From NCBI RefSeq assembly GCF_002483315.1, contig NZ_DLHR01000018.1, forward strand, positions 1-15,358: a stretch of DNA of 15,358 nucleotides, written 5' to 3'. This DNA is from Flavobacterium sp. UBA7663 (lineage in GTDB: Bacteria; Bacteroidota; Bacteroidia; Flavobacteriales; Flavobacteriaceae). Every line of letters starts with the position of its first letter. The first letter of the stretch is position 1. The notes beneath the pieces were generated by a model, which saw only the letters and a program-made list of their open reading frames with translations, was not told the DNA's origin and did not search any database. This document shows positions 1-7,492 of the stretch, one piece after another. The position numbers and the translations under genes are program-made.

Positions 1-19
1 TCGAGTCCTGTTCCCGCTA
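1..19 (+). tRNA. tRNA, 3' end only (5' part outside window)
   Basis: The window opens inside a T-loop (TCGAGT, first T missing). It continues with a T-stem 3' strand CCTGT (7-11), an acceptor 3' strand TCCCGCT (12-18) and discriminator A19. CCA is not encoded, as is common in Bacteroidetes. The anticodon lies outside the window, so the isotype cannot be read. The tail resembles flavobacterial initiator tRNA-Met ends as I remember them, but that is recollection and not evidence from this sequence. A terminator hairpin follows within a few bases, which supports the end of an RNA gene here. Confidence 0.7.
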
Positions 20-21
20 CT

Positions 22-50
22 AAGCTTCACAGAAATGTGGGGCTTTTTTT
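22..50 (+). terminator. Intrinsic terminator of the tRNA
   Basis: AAGCTTCACA (22-31), GAAA tetraloop (32-35) and TGTGGGGCTT (36-45) form an unbroken 10-bp stem with two G-U pairs, followed by a run of T to position 50. It directly follows the tRNA end. Confidence 0.85.
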
Positions 51-107
51 ATGTAATTAATTCATTAATAAATGGTTATGTTTTATTTATTGTTTTAGTT
101 TTTTGGC

Positions 108-135
108 TTGATTCAATAATAAAACACTACTTTTG
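108..135 (+). promoter_or_regulatory. Bacteroidetes-type promoter of the J-domain/KTSC gene
   Basis: TTG at 108-110, a 17-nt spacer, then TACTTTTG at 128-135 match the flavobacterial consensus TTG-N17-23-TAnnTTTG. The predicted transcript start is near 142, so the ATG at 157 is the start codon and a TTG in frame at 133, which lies inside the -7 element, cannot be. Confidence 0.75.
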
Positions 136-156
136 CACCTTTATTTTAAAATAACT

Positions 157-606
157 ATGAATCCAAAGAAAATTGCCGAGTACAGAAAGTTACTTGATGT
201 TACAAAAACAGCAACGCTAAAAGAATTAAAAACTATTTACAGAAATAGTATGAAGGAAGATCATCCTGATACTATTGCTGATCCAGTAGAACGTTTAGCA
301 GCTGAAGAAAGAAGCAAAAATATTATTGAAGCCTATCATTTCTTAGTAAGTATTGCTCCTGAAACGCAAGAAAAAAACAAAGAAGTATATCAAAAAATAA
401 CTTCAACGGTAAATATCCAAGATTTTTATATGGATAATGGTGTGTTGTATATTTCGTTTTTAGATGGTAGCAACTACGAATATTTTAGTGTGCCAAAAGT
501 AACGTACATTAAAATGGTAAATGCCGAGTCTCCGAGTCGATTTGCAAGAAGACATATTTACAACGAATTTTTATACAGAAGTGCAAGCAAAATTGTAGCT
601 GAATAA
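157..606 (+). CDS. J-domain and KTSC-domain fusion protein
   Basis: A 149-aa soluble protein with two recognisable parts. Residues 6-64 look like a J-domain: a helix, the invariant HPD motif at 36-38, then a charged helix ending in IIEAYHFL. J-domains normally stimulate the ATPase of DnaK (Hsp70). Residues about 87-143 match the KTSC domain, with YEYFSVP and the AESPSRFARRHI stretch; KTSC has no firmly assigned activity and has been linked to nucleic-acid or lysyl-tRNA-synthetase contexts. There is no signal peptide or membrane segment, so it should be cytoplasmic. The Gly/Phe and zinc-finger regions of true DnaJ are absent, so it is a specialised co-chaperone at most. The ATG at 157 is chosen because the promoter -7 element covers the upstream in-frame start. 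It is transcribed alone; the next gene has its own -7 element. Confidence 0.85.
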   Translation: MNPKKIAEYRKLLDVTKTATLKELKTIYRNSMKEDHPDTIADPVERLAAEERSKNIIEAYHFLVSIAPETQEKNKEVYQKITSTVNIQDFYMDNGVLYISFLDGSNYEYFSVPKVTYIKMVNAESPSRFARRHIYNEFLYRSASKIVAE

Positions 607-626
607 ACAAATGTTAATTTTTTTCT

Positions 627-634
627 TATATTTG
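627..634 (+). promoter_or_regulatory. Probable -7 promoter element of the DUF1761 gene
   Basis: TATATTTG is a perfect TAnnTTTG match 27 nt before the ATG at 662. No clear TTG lies at the -33 distance (about 607-615), so the upstream half is weak. Confidence 0.55.
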
Positions 635-661
635 ATATACTAACCAATAAACTATATCAAT

Positions 662-1141
662 ATGGAATTAATTAATTTTCCAGCAATTTTGGTTGCTGCT
701 CTTTCAAGTTTTGTTGTTGGATTTGTTTGGTACAATCCAAAAGTTTTTGGAACGATTTGGATGAATGAAATCGGAATGACAGAGGAAAAAGCCAAACAAG
801 GAAACATGGTAAAAATCTTCGGATTAACTTTTGTTTTTGCTTTTCTGTTGGCTTTCATTATGCCTGCATTTGTAATTCATCAATTTGGTGCATTAGGTAT
901 GGTAGGTGGGCCTTCTGAGGTAGGAAAAGCATTGCCTTCTTATGCTGCATTTATGGCAGATTATGGAAATGTATTTAGAACGTATCAACATGGTGCTATG
1001 ATTGGTCTTTTTGTGGCGTTACCAGTTATTGCAACAAACTGTTTGTTTGAACAAAAATCATTCAGATACGCAGCAATCACATCGGGTTATTGGATTATAG
1101 TAATGACTTTAATGGGTGCTATTATTTGTGGCTGGAAATAA
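662..1141 (+). CDS. DUF1761 family membrane protein
   Basis: A 159-aa integral membrane protein with about four transmembrane helices: residues 5-24, about 50-72, about 112-130 and 137-156. The N-terminal pattern, NFPAILVAALSSFVVGFVWY followed shortly by a Trp/Met and EIGMTEEKAKQ, is typical of DUF1761 proteins in Bacteroidetes. The function of the family is unknown. It is preceded by its own -7 element and followed by a hairpin at 1171-1194, so it is probably monocistronic. The ATG at 662 places the first helix right at the N-terminus, as usual in the family. It has no obvious functional link with its neighbours. Confidence 0.85.
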   Translation: MELINFPAILVAALSSFVVGFVWYNPKVFGTIWMNEIGMTEEKAKQGNMVKIFGLTFVFAFLLAFIMPAFVIHQFGALGMVGGPSEVGKALPSYAAFMADYGNVFRTYQHGAMIGLFVALPVIATNCLFEQKSFRYAAITSGYWIIVMTLMGAIICGWK

Positions 1142-1170
1142 AATAAAATTTAACATTTAATTATATAGGA

Positions 1171-1197
1171 ATCGCTCTACATTTGTGGAGCGATTTT
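1171..1197 (+). terminator. Hairpin terminator of the DUF1761 gene, overlapping the next promoter
   Basis: ATCGCTCTACA (1171-1181) pairs with TGTGGAGCGAT (1184-1194), 11 bp with one G-U pair, around a very tight TT loop (10 bp if the last pair opens). Only four T follow, so termination strength is uncertain. The right arm ends 12 nt before the likely start codon of the next gene. Confidence 0.6.
1178..1185 (+). promoter_or_regulatory. Probable -7 element of the FemAB/GNAT-like gene, inside the hairpin
   Basis: TACATTTG is a perfect TAnnTTTG match located in the apex of the 1171-1194 hairpin. It lies 21 nt before the TTG at 1207, the same spacing seen between the -7 element and the ATG of the first gene. 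No TTG is found at -33. Confidence 0.5.
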
Positions 1198-1206
1198 ACT
1201 TTTACA

Positions 1207-2352
1207 TTGGACCAAATTTCTTTTAAAATATATAATTCAGTTGCGGAATTACCTGTACTTTGGGACACTGTAGCTCAGAGCAATGTTTTTCTGCAAACAT
1301 CTTATCTATCTGTACTTGAGCGTTCGGCTCCTGTAAATATGGAGTGTTTTTACATTGGTATTTTTGAAAAATCGGAACTAATAGGTGTTTCATTAGCACA
1401 ATATTTAGATTTGAATAAATTAGAATCCTTTGGCGAAAGAGACAAGTGTTTTAAAACCTTTATTCGTAATTTTATCTTTAAAAATTTCGCTTCTCATACT
1501 TTATTTCTTGGAAATAACATGATAACAGGTCAAAATGGTTATGTGTTTTCTAAAGAAATCGATTTTGAATGTATTAGTGAAATTTTATTACAAAGCGCAG
1601 ATGAAATCACTCAGTATTTTAAACAAAAAAGCGTAAAAATTCATTTGGTTTCATTTAAAGATTTTTACGAAAATTGTTCTGTTGAATTGAAAAAGTATCG
1701 TTTTAAAGAAACATACGAATTCAATACACAGCCCAATATGATTTTTTATTTAGATAAAAATTGGAATTCGGCTGAAGATTATATCAATGCACTTTCAAAA
1801 AAATACCGCGACCAATACAAACGAGCGCATAAAAAATTTGATGGAATAGTTGTTAGAAATCTTTCTTTTGAAGAAGTGATTCAGTATGAAACAACCATTT
1901 ATGAATTGTATCATTACGTAGCAAAAAATGCTCCTTTTAATACATTTTTCTTAGCAAAGAATCATTTCTCAACTTTAAAAGGACAATGTGGTAATCGTTT
2001 TCAGATTTTTGGTTATTTTTTAAATGATAAATTAGTTGGTTTTCATACGCTTTTATTAAATGATGAAACCTTAGAAACTTATTTTTTGGGATACGATGAA
2101 ACCATTCAAAAAGAAAACATGCTGTATTTGAATATGTTGTACAACATGACGAAATACGGAATTGAAAACGGATTCAAAAAGATTATTTTCGGGAGAACAG
2201 CTTTAGAAATAAAGAGTTCTGTAGGTGCATCACCAGTTCAAATGTCTGGGTTCATTTATCACAACAATAAATTGATTAATAAATTTATTGGTAAAATATT
2301 CAAACAATTAGAGCCAGAACTTCATTGGCAACAACGTCATCCCTTCAAATAA
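1207..2352 (+). CDS. FemAB/GNAT-like acyltransferase
   Basis: About 381 aa, soluble. The C-terminal half (about residues 190-340) carries the pattern of the BioF2-like/CelD-like acetyltransferase group of the FemAB-GNAT superfamily: SKKYRDQYKRAHKKF, then GFHTLLLNDETLETYFLGYDE, then LYNMTKYGIENGFKKIIFGR. Such enzymes transfer acyl or aminoacyl groups, often in cell-envelope or polysaccharide contexts; the substrate here is unknown. No ATG exists near the N-terminus: the first in-frame one is at codon 45, which would delete conserved sequence. Two TTG codons are possible, at 1183 and 1207. The 1183 codon lies in the terminator hairpin and in the -7 element, so 1207 is preferred. The start remains the least certain part of this call. 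Confidence is high for the fold and low for the substrate. Confidence 0.8.
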   Translation: MDQISFKIYNSVAELPVLWDTVAQSNVFLQTSYLSVLERSAPVNMECFYIGIFEKSELIGVSLAQYLDLNKLESFGERDKCFKTFIRNFIFKNFASHTLFLGNNMITGQNGYVFSKEIDFECISEILLQSADEITQYFKQKSVKIHLVSFKDFYENCSVELKKYRFKETYEFNTQPNMIFYLDKNWNSAEDYINALSKKYRDQYKRAHKKFDGIVVRNLSFEEVIQYETTIYELYHYVAKNAPFNTFFLAKNHFSTLKGQCGNRFQIFGYFLNDKLVGFHTLLLNDETLETYFLGYDETIQKENMLYLNMLYNMTKYGIENGFKKIIFGRTALEIKSSVGASPVQMSGFIYHNNKLINKFIGKIFKQLEPELHWQQRHPFK

Positions 2353-2393
2353 AAATACGGCATATTACGTATGGGAGAGAGAATGTAAAAATC

Positions 2394-2401
2394 TATATTT
2401 G
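2394..2401 (+). promoter_or_regulatory. Probable -7 element of the OmpA-family gene
   Basis: TATATTTG matches TAnnTTTG perfectly and lies 30 nt upstream of the ATG at 2432. The -33 region has no clear TTG. Confidence 0.55.
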
Positions 2402-2431
2402 TAAAGTTAACAAAATCAAACCCTTATAACT

Positions 2432-4510
2432 ATGCGATTTACTTTTACCCTCTTTACGCTTTTGTTTATTTCATCAATTGGATTAGCCCAAAATGTTATT
2501 TTTCATGATACCTTTCAAGAAGACAAAAACAAATGGACATACAACGGAGATGGCTTTAACTCTAAAATTGATGATGACAAGTTAATTTTGGAAAATAAAC
2601 ATGCGACAAACTCTAAATGGCGTTACATTTCAATTACTCAAAATACCGAAACGATAGATTTTGATGTTGAAGCAACAATGATTCTTGATAAAACCCCAAA
2701 TGATTATGCTACTTATGGTTTGGTTTGGGGAATGTATAGTGATAATTCTGATTATAGAGTTGTACAATTATCCGCGAATAAGCAAATACAAATTTATCAT
2801 TATTACGGTAAAGAGTTTCATTATGGTAAGAAATGGACTGCTTCTAAAAATGTGGGAGGTAAAGGCAAAAAGAATAAAATAAAAGTAGAGAAAAGAGCCA
2901 ATACTTTTAAAGTATATATTAACGGTGTTTTAGAGCATCAAACAGGTGATAATTCGTATTACGGTAATTCGTTTGGATTTATCGTAGATGCAGGCGTTAC
3001 AGTTGAAGTTGAAGATTTAAAAATAACAGAACAGCCTTTTTCGATCAAAGTAGTTGAAGAATTCAATCCAAACTTGAAAATGGTAAAATTGCCAGAAACA
3101 GTATCTAGCCCAACAGTAGAAGAAGCAAATCCTGTAATTTCGGCAGATGGTACTATCTTATATTTTGATAGAAAAGATAATCCATTAAATGTAGAAAGTC
3201 CTAAAGATGACATTTGGTATTCAGTAAAAGATAGAAATGGGAAATGGTCGGAAGCTAAAAATATTGGCCGACCATTAAATAATCGCGACAATAATTTCGT
3301 TATTTCTTCTTCACCTGATAATAATACTTTATTACTAGGAAATAAATATGCATCAGATGGTGTTTCACCAAATGGAGGAGGTGTATCAATCGCTAAAAAA
3401 GGGCAATCGGGATGGGAAATTCCAAAAGATGTTGTTATTGAAGACTTTATCAATACAAATGAATATGTTGGATATTTTCTTTCAAACGATAATAAGAATT
3501 TATTAATGACGGTAGAACGACCTGAAGGATTTGGATTAAAAGACATTTATGTTAGTTTCGTTAAAGAAGATGGAACATTTTCTAAACCTAAAAGCTTGGG
3601 TAATGTTGTGAATACTTTTGAAGACGAGGCAAATCCTTTCTTAGCATCAGATGGTAAAACATTGTATTTTGCTAGTAAAGGACATCCAGGATATGGTCAA
3701 TTTGATTTGTTTGTTACAAAAAGATTAGACGATTCTTGGACAAATTGGACAAAACCAGAAAATTTAGGTAATATTATAAATTCACCACAATATGAATTAA
3801 GTATATTTCTTTCTGCAAAGGGAGATAAAGCCTACATAGGAAAACAAAGAGATATCTGGGAGGTCGACAATACTGTAAAACAAGATCCAGTTGTTTTGGT
3901 AAAAGGAAAAGTTTACGATGCTAAAACCAAAGAAATTTTAAGTGCTAAAATTGAATACAATAACTTAAAAACCAACAAAATGATTGGAACAGCTATTTCT
4001 GATCCAAAAACTGGAAGTTACTCAATTGTATTGCCTTACGGATTTAATTATAGTTTCATGGCAGATAAAGAAAATTATTACGCCATCACTCAAAACGTTG
4101 ATTTATCTAATTTAAAAGAATACAAAGAAATGGAAGTGGATTTGTATTTAACACCAATTGAAAAAGGTGCGATTATTCGTTTGAATAATATATTTTTCGA
4201 TTCTGGAAAATACGATTTATTATCAGAATCATTTGCTGAGTTAGATATTTTATTCGGATTATTAAAAGATAATAAAAATATCAAAATTGAAATTGCAGGT
4301 CATACAGATGCAGTTGGTTCTGATGTTGCTAATATGGAATTGTCTAAAAATAGAGCAAACTCAGTTCAAAAATACTTGTTAGGAAAAGGTATTTCTTCAG
4401 ATAGAATTGTAGCAAAAGGATATGGAGAAACCAAGTTTATTGCGACAAATACAACTGAAGAAGGAAAACAATTAAACAGAAGAGTAGAGTTTGTGATTTT
4501 AGAAAAATAA
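2432..4510 (+). CDS. Outer-membrane OmpA-family protein with beta-propeller repeats
   Basis: A 692-aa exported protein. Residues 1-19 form a signal peptide (MRF, hydrophobic core, cleavage after GLA before QN). Residues about 24-200 look like a beta-sandwich of the 3-keto-disaccharide hydrolase/LamG type. Residues about 230-480 hold PD40/WD40-like propeller repeats (ISADGTILYFDRK, LASDGKTLYFASKG). Residues about 490-570 resemble a carboxypeptidase-regulatory-like beta-domain (VLVKGKVYDAKTKE). Residues about 580-692 are an OmpA C-terminal peptidoglycan-binding domain, with FFDSGKYDL, GHTDAVG at 623-629 and NMELSKNRA at 634-642. The last domain should bind peptidoglycan stem peptides, tethering the outer membrane to the wall. 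The same architecture occurs in many Bacteroidetes OmpA-family proteins, some near secretion and motility genes; a specific role cannot be stated. The DUF4230 gene starts 38 nt downstream and may be co-transcribed. Confidence 0.9.
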   Translation: MRFTFTLFTLLFISSIGLAQNVIFHDTFQEDKNKWTYNGDGFNSKIDDDKLILENKHATNSKWRYISITQNTETIDFDVEATMILDKTPNDYATYGLVWGMYSDNSDYRVVQLSANKQIQIYHYYGKEFHYGKKWTASKNVGGKGKKNKIKVEKRANTFKVYINGVLEHQTGDNSYYGNSFGFIVDAGVTVEVEDLKITEQPFSIKVVEEFNPNLKMVKLPETVSSPTVEEANPVISADGTILYFDRKDNPLNVESPKDDIWYSVKDRNGKWSEAKNIGRPLNNRDNNFVISSSPDNNTLLLGNKYASDGVSPNGGGVSIAKKGQSGWEIPKDVVIEDFINTNEYVGYFLSNDNKNLLMTVERPEGFGLKDIYVSFVKEDGTFSKPKSLGNVVNTFEDEANPFLASDGKTLYFASKGHPGYGQFDLFVTKRLDDSWTNWTKPENLGNIINSPQYELSIFLSAKGDKAYIGKQRDIWEVDNTVKQDPVVLVKGKVYDAKTKEILSAKIEYNNLKTNKMIGTAISDPKTGSYSIVLPYGFNYSFMADKENYYAITQNVDLSNLKEYKEMEVDLYLTPIEKGAIIRLNNIFFDSGKYDLLSESFAELDILFGLLKDNKNIKIEIAGHTDAVGSDVANMELSKNRANSVQKYLLGKGISSDRIVAKGYGETKFIATNTTEEGKQLNRRVEFVILEK

Positions 4511-4548
4511 TTGGCATATCTTTCCTATCTTCGTTTAAAATTTTAATC

Positions 4549-5235
4549 ATGGCACGAACGAGTTCAACGGAAACCCAAATTAAAAATATGCTCATTCCAG
4601 TAGTGCAAGCTATTGGTCGCTCTGGAAAATTAATTTATTTGTTGATTTTGTTGATTGTTGGGTTTTTGGTGTATCAGTTTTTTACTAAAAGTAGCGAATC
4701 TTCAACGGTAGAATATAATTCGGCATTAATTGAAAAACAAATTAAAAATGTTGGAAAATTAGTTGTTACAGAAGGTCATTACGCAGAAGTAATAACCTAC
4801 AAAGATCAACAAAAGTATTTCATGGATTTCTTAACTTTTGAGAAAAAAGCTTTAATTGTAGCTAATGCCGATGTTTTAGTGATGTATGATTTACGTCAAT
4901 TACAATATGATATTGATGAAAAGAATAAAATAGTTACTTTAAAAAACATTCCTGAGCCTGAATTAAAAATCAATCAAGATTTGCATTTTTACGATGTAAA
5001 TCAGAGCAGATTTAATCCGTTTAATGCGCAAGATTACAACAAAATAAACAAAAAGGTTAAAGCAGAACTAACCAAGAAAATTGAAAAATCTAGTTTGAAA
5101 TCAAATGCTAAAAATCGTTTATTGAGTGAGTTGTCAAAAATACTAATTCTAACTAACACCATGGGTTGGACATTAAAATACGACGGTAGCGAAGTGAAAA
5201 CAGATAAAGACATTGAGTTGAAAATCATTAATTAA
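4549..5235 (+). CDS. DUF4230 family membrane-anchored protein
   Basis: A 228-aa protein with one N-terminal membrane anchor (residues about 26-46, LIYLLILLIVGFLVYQFF) and a polar domain predicted outside the cytoplasm. The domain pattern, KLVVTEGHYAEVITYKD, then KALIVANADVLVMYDL and IVTLKNIPEPEL, matches DUF4230, a family of unknown function. A short hydrophilic segment precedes the anchor. The gene begins 38 nt after the OmpA-family stop, with only a degenerate -7-like TATCTTCG at 4526-4533, so read-through from the upstream gene is likely. Its stop codon overlaps that of the convergent exporter gene within a shared TTAA. Confidence 0.85.
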   Translation: MARTSSTETQIKNMLIPVVQAIGRSGKLIYLLILLIVGFLVYQFFTKSSESSTVEYNSALIEKQIKNVGKLVVTEGHYAEVITYKDQQKYFMDFLTFEKKALIVANADVLVMYDLRQLQYDIDEKNKIVTLKNIPEPELKINQDLHFYDVNQSRFNPFNAQDYNKINKKVKAELTKKIEKSSLKSNAKNRLLSELSKILILTNTMGWTLKYDGSEVKTDKDIELKIIN

Positions 5236-7385
5236 AAACTCTTCCAATACTCACTATAAAAATTATCTGTTTGCATTAATTCATTATGACTTCCAAAATT
5301 TGTAATTGTCTTTTTATCTAAAACATAAATAATATCAGCTATGTTTTTCAACGCATTTAAACGATGTGAAATAAAGAAAATAGCACAATTTGGTTTTATT
5401 TTTTGAAACAAATTCATCGTAAAATTTTCGGAATTTCTATCCATTGCAGAGGTTGCTTCATCAAGTATTAAAAACTGTGGCTTTTTGTATAAAACTCTTG
5501 CTAAAGCGATAATTTGCTTTTGTCCGCCACTTAAATTGATGCCTTCTTCACCTAAAATGGTTGCTAAACCTTGAGGTAATTGATTAAAATAAACATCAAA
5601 ACCAAAATAAGTCAAAAATTGTATTATGTTTTCAGGCGAATCCGAATTTCCTAATAAAATATTATCAATTACATTTCCATTAAAAATTGTGATTTCTTGT
5701 GGGATTACACCAATTAAATTACGATAACTTTTTAACTCAACTTCATTTAATTTATGTTGATTGTTTAGTACAATTAAACCATTTTCAAAATTATAAAACC
5801 GTTGTAAAATTTGTCCTAGAGTACTTTTTCCACTACCACTTTCTCCAACAATTGCTGTAAATTTTCCTTTTTCTATGTTTAGATTGATGTTTGTAAACAA
5901 TTCACTTCTACCTGCAAAACGAAAAGAAAGATTTTCAATAGCAATAGAATTAATTTCTGAAATAGTTTGACCTTCTTCCTTCTCTTTTTCTATCGAGGCA
6001 AATTCATACATTCTGTTAAAAGCTATTTTTGCCTCATTTATTGGAATAGAAATCAACGCTAAATTAGCAATTGATGGCATTAATGAACTCACAATCCCTA
6101 AAATAGCCATTAATTCGCCCAGTTTTATTTCTTTATTAAAAACTTGAATTGAAGTATAAACCAAAATTCCAATTAAAAAGAATACACTTGCTAAACCTGA
6201 TTGCCAGGAAAGAGCAATATTAATTTTTCCTAAATTGAAAATCTTTTCTTGAAAATTAGCAAAAACGGCTTCATTGGTTTTATTAAAAACATCTTGCTTA
6301 TTTTCGTTTTTTATGGTTGCAATGCCTTGAATGGTGTTGATATAATTACTTTCGTTAAAAGCATAACTTTGCATGACTTCCTTTTGCGAATTGATGATTT
6401 TCTTATTACTTCTATAAATAATATAAAAATAGATTGGCACACTCAACAACGAGATTAACCCTATTTTCCACGAATACATAAACAAGAAAACCATTGAAAT
6501 TATTGAAACTAAAACATCAATAACTAAACTACTTGCAAGCATTTTAATAACTCGTTGTACTCGTTGTGTGTCATTTAATCGTGCTACCAATTCACCAATT
6601 TTTCTAGTATCAAAAAAAGGTTTGGGTAATTGTAATAATGATGAAAAGAAATTAGTATTAATACGATTATTAAAATCTTTAGATTGTTGTAACAAAAAGA
6701 ACTCACGCAATGATGCAATTCCAACTCTTGCTAAAAGTAGAACCGTTAATAAACCAATGCCCGAAACTAATTTTTTGATATTGTTTGAAGGCAAAATATC
6801 ATCAATTAACTTTTGAGAAAACAACGACATCGCTAAACCTAAACCAGCCACAAAAACACCTAACAAAACCGAAATCCAAAGTAGTTTATAATCTTCTTTT
6901 AACAAGTTTAGAAACCATTTTTTCTGCGAATCTTTTTCGGTTTCAGCTTTTACAAAACTTTCATTTATTTCAAGAGTCAAACAACTTTTAGAAACCCAAA
7001 TTTTATCTAATTCGTAAGCTTTTAAATAATAAATTCCTTTAGCAGGGTCGCCAATTAAAAAGCCTTTTCCAGTATCATACTCATAGCAAACTACATAATG
7101 TTGCAATTGTTCTTGAATGACAACATGAAGAATTACTGGCTGTTTGTGGTCGATTAATGCTTGAATATCTGCTTCGCAACCTTCGGCTGTAAAACCTATT
7201 TTATTAGCTACCTGATACAGCCCAAGCATAGTAGTACCTTGTTTAGTTGTGCCACTCAATTCTCTTAATTTTTCAATAGAATTAGTACCACCATTTAGTT
7301 TAATTAGGCTCATTAAACAAGCAACGCCACAATCCGATTGGTCTAATTGTAGCGTATGGGTTTTTTCGATATGTTTTTTGTTCAT
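5232..7385 (-). CDS. C39-peptidase ABC exporter of double-glycine peptides
   Basis: A 717-aa PCAT-type exporter that cleaves leader peptides after a double glycine and moves the core across the inner membrane. Residues 1-140 form a C39 cysteine protease: oxyanion Q13, nucleophile C19 in QSDCGVACL, H96 in LQHYVV and D113 in IGDPAKG, so the full triad is present. Residues about 160-450 hold the six-helix ABC exporter membrane domain. Residues about 480-717 are the ATPase: Walker A GESGSGKST at 514-522, Q-loop Q563, signature LSGGQ at 618-622, Walker B FLILDE at 638-643 and H-loop H674. Everything looks intact. It is the last gene of the - strand run that begins with two precursor peptides, its obvious substrates. 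The ATG at 7385 directly precedes the protease. No adaptor (HlyD) gene lies beside it. A 77-bp inverted repeat separates it from the thioredoxin-like gene. Confidence 0.95.
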   Translation of the reverse strand: MNKKHIEKTHTLQLDQSDCGVACLMSLIKLNGGTNSIEKLRELSGTTKQGTTMLGLYQVANKIGFTAEGCEADIQALIDHKQPVILHVVIQEQLQHYVVCYEYDTGKGFLIGDPAKGIYYLKAYELDKIWVSKSCLTLEINESFVKAETEKDSQKKWFLNLLKEDYKLLWISVLLGVFVAGLGLAMSLFSQKLIDDILPSNNIKKLVSGIGLLTVLLLARVGIASLREFFLLQQSKDFNNRINTNFFSSLLQLPKPFFDTRKIGELVARLNDTQRVQRVIKMLASSLVIDVLVSIISMVFLFMYSWKIGLISLLSVPIYFYIIYRSNKKIINSQKEVMQSYAFNESNYINTIQGIATIKNENKQDVFNKTNEAVFANFQEKIFNLGKINIALSWQSGLASVFFLIGILVYTSIQVFNKEIKLGELMAILGIVSSLMPSIANLALISIPINEAKIAFNRMYEFASIEKEKEEGQTISEINSIAIENLSFRFAGRSELFTNINLNIEKGKFTAIVGESGSGKSTLGQILQRFYNFENGLIVLNNQHKLNEVELKSYRNLIGVIPQEITIFNGNVIDNILLGNSDSPENIIQFLTYFGFDVYFNQLPQGLATILGEEGINLSGGQKQIIALARVLYKKPQFLILDEATSAMDRNSENFTMNLFQKIKPNCAIFFISHRLNALKNIADIIYVLDKKTITNFGSHNELMQTDNFYSEYWKSF

Positions 7386-7395
7386 TTTTATTTAT

Positions 7396-7472
7396 TTTGT
7401 CATTTCGACCAACGGGAGAAATCGCATAACACAATCAGCTTGTGAGATTCCTCCTAAGGTCAGAATGACAAA
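7396..7472. repeat. 77-bp intergenic inverted-repeat element (REP-like)
   Basis: TTTGTCATT (7396-7404) is inverted at AATGACAAA (7464-7472). Pairing extends inwards with mismatches: GACC with GGTC, GGAG with CTCC, and AATCGCA with TGAGATT. The whole element can fold into one long imperfect hairpin with a short apical loop. It fills most of the gap between two genes of the same strand. Sequences of the GTCATTTCGACC...GAGAAATC type are, to my knowledge, widely dispersed between genes in flavobacterial genomes. Only one copy is present here, so dispersal cannot be shown from the window. It may stabilise or attenuate the transcript of the exporter gene. Confidence 0.7.
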
Positions 7473-7492
7473 CTATGTGTAAATTTTAATAA

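Noticed and set aside
133..156. In-frame TTG start upstream of the J-domain/KTSC ATG
   Set aside because: It lies inside the -7 promoter element at 128-135, so it would not be transcribed; the ATG at 157 fits the predicted transcript start.
2355..2372. Small inverted repeat ATACG...CGTAT after the acyltransferase gene
   Set aside because: Only 5-bp arms with an 8-nt centre and no T run; not distinguishable from chance and not called a terminator.
2959..3546. Open frame of 195 codons on the - strand
   Set aside because: Antisense shadow inside the beta-propeller region of the OmpA-family gene; its Ser/Pro-rich composition mirrors the opposite strand's codons.
7249..7482. Open frame of 77 codons on the + strand
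   Set aside because: It overlaps the exporter start and its second half is simply a translation of the intergenic inverted repeat.
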